The notes under the pieces are model-generated. The model was not told where the DNA came from. It ran no database searches and saw nothing but the letters and a program-made list of their open reading frames with translations. From NCBI GenBank assembly GCA_003254925.1, contig QANZ01007536.1, positions 50,380 through 114,379 of the forward strand: a stretch of 64,000 nucleotides of DNA, in the 5' to 3' direction. This document shows, in pieces, positions 56,211-64,000 of the stretch (its first letter is position 1; every line of letters begins with the position of its first letter). This stretch comes from Chamaecrista fasciculata. Taxonomy: Eukaryota > Streptophyta > Magnoliopsida > Fabales > Fabaceae. The translations under genes and the position numbers were made by a program.

Positions 56211-58159
56211 ATTTTGTTTCTATTTCTCACGTATAATAGATAAATTCAAAAGAAAAGAAAACTAAATTCAACACAATTTCTATAACCTTTATTTACTTAT
56301 ATAAAAAAAATAATAAATCATTTAATTGTATGGAAAAAAATTGTTAGAAGTTTTTATTTAAAAATGTAAAAAAATTGTTACATTTGATATTGGCCAGAAC
56401 TTAAAAATAATTATTTTTCTATTTAATAGTAGTTAAAATGCTAAAAATAAATAAATAAACATGTTACTTAGTCTCTAAGAGATACATGAGTTGACAATTC
56501 AATTCTTAAAACTGTATATTACACATTTAGTCCTTAAAGTTTGTGGAGATAATACAGTTTAATCACTTAAACTTATTTTATAGGGATTAAATTGTAAAGA
56601 CACAATGATTAAAATATATTGATTCTATAAATTTAAAAAATTAGAGACTATAAATTATATTTTTATGAATTGAGTTATTAATTTGTGTAACTTTCAGGGA
56701 TCAATTTATATTTTTATTAAAAAAAATTAATTTCTTTTACTAAAAACATTAATAAAAAGGGGTTTTTTCACATTAAGTTAAAAGTTAAAAATATCACTTT
56801 TCAATGTCTATAAATTCTCTCATATAGTCATATATGATATAAGGTTCCAAAGATTTTATGCATTTTTTTAAAAAGAATCTGTTGAGATAATAAGAAGAAT
56901 CTCTATAAAGTATAAACAGAAGAAACAGGGGAAGTACAGAGCACATGCAGAGGAAGAGAGGTGTTCTATTTTAGTGTAATGGTAGAGATTATATATTTAT
57001 TGAGTACATTCATTGATACTTAAGATATGTTATTAGAGATTTGAAAGTGAAGGAAAGGACAGATATTGATGTACCTAAAATAACAGCTAGGTTGTTAATA
57101 ATCTAATATAGCTCCTCTGACACTAGATTTAATATTTAAGAATGTGATAAATTTGATATGCTTTATATTCAATGTAACCTAATTTTTTCAAAATAAAAAT
57201 AGAATATGAGATAAACAACTAATAAGGACATGCCCATTATAAATTTTTTGTTTTTTCATATTTTGGTATACACTTTCCAATTATTTTATGTACCCTTTCT
57301 TTTCCTCCATATTCTTCATACCAAAAGTTACTAACTTTAGAAGTAGTTGCATTGATTGTTGAATATGTGAAGTTTAAGATGTTTAGGTGCACTGGCAATT
57401 TGGAATAGGATATTTAAATTTCATTTATGGAATGGGTTGTTATGACACTTAGAAAATAAAGGGGGCCTATAGGACGTAGCACATTAAATTTCATGTATGG
57501 AATGGGTTGTTATGACACTTAGAAAATAAAGGGGGTCTATAGTATGTAGCACATTAAATTTCTTAGTATCTCACATCATATTAGCCTAATAGGTGATTAA
57601 ATTTTGTAGATGACCAATTTAATTTGCTTTTACTTAAAAGAATATATTCTAAACACCAAGATTTAAATATTAAAGATCAACATGTACAATGAAGAAAAAG
57701 TATTTTAACTTTTCAAATTGTCAGATCATCCCACTTATGCTGAATATTTGTAGAAACTCTTGCATCATACATGTTAGACAATATATATATATATATATAG
57801 TTATATACACACACATATTAATCTACTAAATACCATTTAAATTGCCTTTTGTTTAATTATAAAGAATGTACATAAACTTTAGAAATAACCAAATATATAT
57901 ATACATATATATAAAACAAATAGAATCATTCAACTTTTTCTTTTTGAACCAAGCCACTTTTTTTTTTTTTAACCAATAGAACCATTCAACTTAATTATAA
58001 ATATTTTGTTAAACTATCAAATCTAAAAAATATATTTTCTTTAACTATGATCTAATTATAAATCATCTATACATTATTAAACTTAACAAATATCTCCTTC
58101 AACTTCTGTTCAAAAAAATAAATAAATATCTCCTTCAACTATAACTTCTTCTTTTTTTG
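56211..58159. other. intergenic, no gene seen
   Basis: AT-rich. Includes a possible diverged MITE (56465-56720, 'tagtctctaagagatacatg') and a 70-bp tandem duplication (57416-57557). A (TA)n run lies near 57783-57800. Confidence 0.5.
57416..57557. repeat. 70-bp tandem duplication
   Basis: Two head-to-tail copies of 'aaatttcat(t/g)tatggaatg...gtagcacatt', differing at only a few positions. Confidence 0.9.
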
Positions 58160-58665
58160 GCCAAAGGGTGCCCGAAGACAAACAAAATAATAAAGCACAA
58201 AACAGTATCAAAACCTGAAAGGAAGAGAAAAGCAAAGACAGTAGCAAAAACATTGGAAAAAGCTAAACAATAACAAAACATCAGCCAACTCCTTGTCTTG
58301 CAGCAGCACAATCAACCTCCAAGATAGAGAGAAGAGAGGATGGGGGTCCGGAGACTCAATCAAATCTGCTCATCCCCTGTAAAGCAAGTTAGGCTAGCAA
58401 ATCTGCAGCCAAGTTAGCACTTATGCAGATCCAAGTGACATTGCAAACAGAAAATCGAGATTTCAGCTCAAGTATATCAGACAAAGTATTGTCACATCTC
58501 CAGTCTAAACAAGGCTTTTTCTTTTTTACCATATCAACAAGGTGTTCACAATCAATTTTAAATACCATCTTCGAGAGGTCAAGAGCAAGGACCCTTTGTA
58601 AAATCTTTTTTAAAGCTAAAGCTTCAGTCATAAAAGCATATGAAACTTGAATAGCAGCTAAAATG
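58160..58665 (-). pseudogene. LINE relic: RNase H end of a non-LTR retrotransposon
   Basis: On the minus strand, AAIQVSYAFMTEALALKKIL, RVLALDLSKMVFKIDCEHLV, DMVKKKKPCLDW and VTWICISANLAADLLA match the plant-type RNase H domain at the end of LINE proteins. The expected acidic residues appear as E (TEALALKK), D (KIDCEHLV) and a final D (NLAADLLA). The frame stops at 58389 and the 3' flank runs to 'cctttggccaaaaaaagaag' near 58160, compatible with a LINE 3' end with a short A tail. The rest of the element is missing: a 5'-truncated copy. Confidence 0.75.
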
Positions 58666-59452
58666 ATAATTTAAGGATATTAGTAATCAAGTTAAATTAT
58701 CTAAGTGACTCTTTATCTTTAGGAGTTGAATCAAAGTGACACATATTTATAGCATATGGAACTTGAAACCTCTAGTTTGATTCTAGAAAAAAAAAATGAA
58801 AATTACTTTATTAAAGAGACACATCTAATGGTGAGGGTGTTGTGCACAAACTCCATTAATTTCACCTAATCATTCATGAGATTATGTGTAAAAACTAAAA
58901 ATCATTCAAAGTTTCCACTTTTTTAAAACATAACATTTGGCACAATTTCACTACATAAGCAATATGAATCAAAATCTGAATTTGATTAGTCATTAGTCTT
59001 TTTTTTTTTCATTAGTCATTAATCTATGAATTAGTGGGGGTGTGATGGTGGGCCCCTCTATCTGATCTCACCAATTCCATTTGTGAACCATTATGGGTTG
59101 AGGGCAAAACCGTACGGTTTGAATTGAACTCATGGTTCACTGCTCTCCGACGTAGGACTTTGCATTTTCTTCAATAAAATAGAAAATAATTATCCACTCA
59201 AAACTTGGTTCTTCTCCACATTCTTACCGGCAGGAATTTGCCTATGATTTTTTCAACTGATATTTCGATATAGGAATAAATTTTTAAAAGTTATTGTCGG
59301 TTTGATGGATTTTTTTGTACTGGATAAAAATTATATTTTTATATTTTAGGTCAAAATACCAATAGAGATATTTAAATTGTTTTTATTTTGAAAAACATGT
59401 ATTATAGAAAATTAATTTTATTAAAATAAATTACAAATATTTCCCTATATAG
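58666..59452. other. intergenic, no gene seen
   Basis: AT-rich, nothing recognised. Confidence 0.45.
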
Positions 59453-59600
59453 ATAAAAATACTCTTGATACCTCAATGTATGCGATCATTTTCAGTTATA
59501 TGTTCAAATTTTTTTTTAGTTGATTGTACTCTAAAGTATAAAATCAGTTTTAGTTATATCTTCAAAGTTATTTTGAGTCAATTTTACATGTGTGTGTTTG
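59453..59600. mobile_element. Half copy of the BAHD-intron MITE
   Basis: 'aatgtatgcgatcattttcagttata' and 'agttgattgtactctaaagta' match the left arm at 49451-49620; the right arm is absent. Confidence 0.45.
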
Positions 59601-59719
59601 ACTATTTTCGTATGATTTTGGTGATATTTCAACCTCTAGATATGTATGTATTTGACTATTTGTGCGTATTTGTGTTAGTCTATGAATGCATAAAATTAAG
59701 GAGTTAATATCCATGAAGT

Positions 59720-59945
59720 TTACATAGAGTAAGAAGAAATATGATCAATTTTCTCTCTTTGATCGTACCATCATACAAAGCCTTATCTTACTAGGTAGGG
59801 TCGGCTATATGAAACAATTGACGTTGATCTATACGAGAGATACGAAAAATGTTTCAGATTGGCTGTCGCTTACCTAACACAACCCTTCTTTTTTAACGGG
59901 CTTGGGATTGTTAGTGTAAGCATAAGCAAACACAGGCAGAATTCT
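59720..59945. repeat. Dispersed SINE-like repeat
   Basis: Contains 'ccatcatacaaagccttatc', 'ggtagggtcggctatatgaa' and 'cgggcttgggattgttagtg', words I associate with a widespread plant dispersed repeat, often annotated as SINE-like. No clear A tail or pol III boxes were confirmed. Confidence 0.4.
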
Positions 59946-61330
59946 TTGTTTGATCGTGAAATGAGAAATTTTCTTTTAATATCTAATTCAACCTTATTTT
60001 TTAATGGTTTCAACTAGATAAAGAAAATACTCTTTAAAAGTAATACGTAACTCTGAATTCTTCACATTCAAAATCTATTTTTAAATGATTCCAACTAGAT
60101 AAAGAAAATATTCTTTAAAAGTAATATGTAACTCTTAATTTGTCACATTCAAATTTACATTAAGATAAATATAATCATATTCAATAATTTATAATTAAAA
60201 TAAAATATTTTACTAAAATTTAATATCGATATAAATATTTTAAAATACAAAGATCTAATATTTGTTAATATGAACATTATGCATTTGATGGTACACTCCA
60301 AAATTGTAGGATAATTTTTTTCGATTGATATTCGATGTTTAAATGTCTGAAAGACCTACCCCAGAATCTTGAAGTAGCCCACGTAGCGTGGGGTCAGAAG
60401 ATTCAATGCCAGTACGGGAGAGGTGATTTCAAAGTTTTCATGTAAATGTATATATCTTATTTATTTCTTCCCTTCATTTTAATTTGATTACAAACTAAAA
60501 ATAAATAGAATGATTAGATTTATAGATCACCTAAATTATTTAGTTTTATTCTGTAAATATTTTTTTGACTATTTGGCTAATAATTATTTAAAATTATGGG
60601 AATATTTTAATTAAAATATTTAACTTATCTAACCTTAACAAATGTAGAAAAAAGTCTTACATATTATTGTTTTTGGTTTAATTATAAGCTTTTCTCACTT
60701 ATTCGTGTAACAATTTAGATAAAAATTAATTTTATTTAAACTAAAAATAAACAAATAAGATTCTCATAACAATATTGACTTCAAAGTTTGAACTAATTAG
60801 TTCCTCAACTAACCAGTTTGTTTATCATTACACCAAACATTTCTTGGTATTCAAACTCAAATCCTAAGGCAGTGTACATCTACAAAATCCCCCTTTTTTG
60901 TTTTGTCAAAACAGAATTAAAACTCAAATCTTAGGGCAGTGTACACGTGCGAACCACTATTGCCTACTTAATTTATCTTCATTTTTCTGAAATGTTTATT
61001 GGCTGGCTACAAAATCTGATCTGAATTAGTGGCTGTGATATATTTTCTCACATGCATGTTCCATTGGTTGATCTATTTTCCCTTGCTTGTGGGGTGAGAC
61101 ACACCATCAGTTTTTCATTAATTACATCATTGATTTCTTCATTATTGCACTGCTCGAAAAAACTTACAACTAAGCTCTCAATTTTCTTATGGATTGAAAA
61201 ACATTTAAAAACTCAAACTAGGCTTTCTGTAATTTGTAGATGTATAGATATATAGGGATTTGAGCTATGTGACCCAAAAGGAAAGTTTGGATCTGGTGGA
61301 GAATCTTAGAACAGAAAAAGCCAGATAGAT
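59946..61330. other. intergenic, no gene seen
   Basis: AT-rich. A 'ctagataaagaaaatactctttaaaagtaat' stretch is repeated once (about 60014 and 60092). No coding region. Confidence 0.45.
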
Positions 61331-61338
61331 AGATGATG

Positions 61339-62559
61339 GGGAGTGGATCATCTCCCTTTACTATTCTCTACCTTTCTCTCCCTTTACTTAAATCTTGTCC
61401 ATTAAATGTATCTAATGGATTCAAAATTTGCCACGTCACCATGCCCTTAGTTAAAGACATCTTTTCACTCACTTTCACTTGCTTCTGCACAATTCTAAGC
61501 TTGCCTTTTTCTTTCCTCTCTAAATTGAATCCTCCCACACTTTTAAGTTTTAACCATCGCAAAACACACCAATCCCAATAGTGAGGTTCTTAAACATCAT
61601 CATGAACTCTATAATATAAGTTGGTTAAAGGATCAATTTGGTCCTAAATGTATGCTCTAATGTTTATTTTGGTCCATTATGTTTTAAAATGTTTAAATTG
61701 GTCCTAAATGTTTGCAAAATGTTCCATTTTGGTCCCAACAATTGAATATGGCTTGTTTCGAGTTCAAACATGATGAGTTTAGAACTACTTATTGTTCTCG
61801 AATAGCACTTTCTCTATCTAGTTGGAGTCATCAACAAATGACGTCAAATTGATCCTAAAAGTAGACCTTTCGGTTTCGGTATAGCCGGGCCAAATTTTTT
61901 TTTTTTTCAAATTTTTTTATTTTTTTTATTTGAACTATTTATTTAATTTGTATATTTTTTAACTTGTATAATTTAGTTATATTTTTATTAATAAAGACAT
62001 TTAATTGGAATTATTTGTTAAAAAAACTTTGATTTAATTAAGATTAAGTATATAGTTATGTATTTTTTTAGGGTAAATTACACTTTGGTACTCTGTGGTT
62101 TAGTCACATCTCCAAAGGGTATCAAAGTGTTAATGGAAAATACTACAGGATACCAAAGTGTCATGGTACCGTGAAATATGACCAAACCACAGGATACCAA
62201 AGTGTAATTTACCCAATTTTTATATACAATTGATAAAAATAATAATACATATGTATTTTCAATAAATTAAAAGATATCTAGTAGTAGAAAATATAAATTT
62301 AAAAAAAATATTTTTTTTTTCTAAAAAATGAACAATTTCTTAACGTGAAGCTCAATGGTAGAAAATGATATGGCAAACATGTGTGGGTGTATTCGGCAAA
62401 CAAATTCTGTACATGGTGGATTTCAACCTTCAGTTGAAAGAAAATAAGAGAGTATGAGTGACGTGGCATCATCTCATATCATTAGATGCTTTTAATGGAT
62501 AAGATTAAAGTAAAGGGAGAGAAAGGGAGAGAATATCAAAGGGAGAGGATCCACTCCCT
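61339..62559. mobile_element. hAT-like non-autonomous element
   Basis: Ends GGGAGTGGATCATCTCCC and ...GGGAGAGGATCCACTCCCT; inverted arms of about 110 bp including 'ccacgtcacc'/'gacgtggc'. Flanked by AGATGATG on both sides (61331-61338, 62560-62567), an 8-bp duplication as in hAT. No transposase is seen. It carries the small MITE at 62071-62214. Confidence 0.75.
62071..62214. mobile_element. Shortened GGGTAAATTACA-family MITE, copy 3
   Basis: Both ends (GGGTAAATTACACTTTGGTA, ...AAGTGTAATTTACCC) of the family at 24175 and 29398 are present, but the centre is deleted, leaving 144 bp. The target duplication is not clean. Confidence 0.75.
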
Positions 62560-62678
62560 AGATGATGGTAGGATACTATTCAGGACACCAAATTTTAGGA
62601 GAAACTCACGAACTTTAGATTAAAATAAAAACTTGATCAAAAGTAACATTAATTAGGTTGTGTATGATAAATAATTTA

Positions 62679-63043
62679 GGCCAAAGTATAAATTTTGTCT
62701 CTTATCTTTTACTCAGTTCTCAGTTTGGTCTTACATCTTTTTTTTTATTACATTTTTTGTCTCATATCTTTAGGTCAGATCCCAATTTAGTCTCATCTTT
62801 TTTTATTGTAAATTTGATCCCATATTTTTGTGTCCATTGTAGAATTGGTAGGTATTTGTATTTGGTGCAGAAGTAGTTTCATATCGTTGTAAAATGATCA
62901 ATTAAATATTGATCATTTTGTAAAGATAGGAGACCAATTATACAGCCTAATCAAAATATATGGGACCAAATTAGAACCTTTCGCAAATATATGAGACCAA
63001 AATTAAAAAAAAAAATAATACAAGACCAAATTTACATTTGACC
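62679..63043. mobile_element. Palindromic Mutator-like MITE
   Basis: Starts GGCCAAAGTATAAATTTTGTC, ends ...AAATTTACATTTGACC, flanked by perfect 9-bp AATAATTTA (62670-62678, 63044-63052). Related in end sequence to 25996-27001. Confidence 0.85.
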
Positions 63044-63052
63044 AATAATTTA

Positions 63053-63645
63053 TAAAATGTTTTCAAAAGTGAACTTATTGAAAGTCATATTGATGGATCT
63101 TCCAAGTTCTAACCAATATCCAACTAAAGGAAAACTTAGAGTGAGAGAGAAAGCTCTTACAAAAAGATTTCGCCATTCTAAGTTAATACATGATAACTTA
63201 ACTATGTGATATAGAAGTTTTTAAAAATGAATCATAGTTGAAAGAAAATATTCATAACTTTGTATAAGTTTTAATTATAATTGTTAAAAAAAGAATAAAA
63301 TAAAAAGTAGGTCGTTGACAAGGATTTTTCAAGAACTATAACTTAGTGCATGGCGTCCAAATTTGACCCAAAGAAGAGAGTAATAAAAAGTTATTTTTAA
63401 GATTATATAATATATTTCTAAGATTATATAATATATTATATTATTTAATAATTTTTTGAGAGTAATATAAAGTTATTTTCTTTTTTTTTTCTTCATCTTA
63501 ATATCAAATAATTTNTTTTTATATATATGAGCCACTTTTTTTTTTCTTTTACACCGATAATTTCTTTTATATATAAATAGACACTGTTTTTTCAATTGTC
63601 ACTTGTCACAAGAGAATTAACTGAGAATGTGGCTTGATGACTATT
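63053..63645. other. intergenic, no gene seen
   Basis: AT-rich with T runs and one unresolved base near 63515. Confidence 0.45.
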
Positions 63646-64000
63646 TGTTGGGTTTTGTTATTTCAAATTCTCACATCGGTTGCGTAGAAAAAAAAAAGAG
63701 TGGGTGAGGAAGCCTATAAATAGAGAGAGTTTTTTACCTTAAGAGGCACCACGACTTACATAGAAATCCTAAAGGATGTAATGAAGTTTGAGTAGTTGTG
63801 AGAGAGAGTTTACAATTTTCTCTGGTCAAAAATTGTATTGAGGAGGGTTTGTAATTTTTTCCGTGCAAAAATTACAAATAGTGAAGTTTGTCCTAGAGGG
63901 GGCCATGGAGTAGGTCTTGAGGCACCGAACTATGTTAAATTATTGTTGTGTGATTTTCTTTATTCCTCTTCCTTTATTTCTTGTATGTGTTGCGCTTCCG
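63646..64000 (+). mobile_element. LTR of a copia-type element, cut by the window end
   Basis: Begins TGTTGGGTTTTGTTATTTC after a likely target base string CTATT. It contains a TATA box CCTATAAATAGAG (63713-63725), leader words and a terminal 'gtgttgcgcttccg', all typical of plant copia LTRs. The rest of the element, or a solo LTR end, lies outside the window. Confidence 0.7.

Noticed and set aside
56150-56230. 27-residue N-terminal extension of the ARM-repeat protein
   Set aside because: The ATG at 56230 is upstream of the TATA box (56201-56210), so it would not be in the transcript.
62658-62876. 72-codon open frame
   Set aside because: Lies in the arm of the MITE 62679-63043.

Overview
This is a 64 kb stretch of AT-rich nuclear DNA from a flowering plant, most likely a eudicot; I cannot name the species. 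The evidence is a spliced nuclear gene for plastid ribosomal protein L34, an intronless EXO70H-type exocyst gene, a BAHD acyltransferase, a papain-like protease with a plant-type prodomain, a copia element primed by initiator-Met tRNA, and very many plant transposons (Mutator-like, hAT, PIF/Harbinger, Helitron, copia, LINE).

Layout. 0.6-3.0 kb: one gene-capturing Mutator-like element nested in another, each with a perfect 9-bp target duplication; the outer one carries a cytidine deaminase fragment in both arms. 3.9-6.0 kb: a unit with a Helitron-type 3' end that holds two opposed arrays of degenerate telomere-like repeat. 6.6-8.5 kb: EXO70H gene (minus). 8.9-14.5 kb: MITEs and a decayed copia relic. 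14.9-18.7 kb: a PIF/Harbinger transposon that keeps Myb-like and nuclease pieces. 19.1-34.6 kb: four dispersed copies (A-D) of one F-box/DUF295 gene. B and C are intact, A and D are dead. All four share a promoter and 5'UTR-intron module, and B, C and D each carry a different transposon in it. Between B and C lie MITEs and a broken Pif1/Helitron-type helicase. 35.6-36.2 kb: a hAT MITE. 36.4 kb: tRNA-Ala(TGC), minus strand, back to back with RPL34 (36.6-37.7 kb). 38.8-40.7 kb: a papain-family gene (minus) that has lost both its catalytic Cys and His. 42.7-47.5 kb: a young copia element with identical 200-bp LTRs. 48.8-50.8 kb: BAHD acyltransferase. 52.1-56.1 kb: ARM-repeat gene (minus) with a 2.7-kb intron. 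56-64 kb: gene-poor, with a LINE RNase H relic, SINE-like and hAT-like repeats, MITEs, and the start of another copia-type LTR running off the window end.

The host genes do not form a pathway; this is an ordinary plant chromosome arm with independent genes. The most interesting points are the apparently inactive protease homologue, the nested gene-capturing Mutator elements, the F-box copies whose two dead members each show an in-frame deletion between short direct repeats, and the paralogous empty sites that date several insertions. Functions are inferred from translated motifs only; no database search was run.
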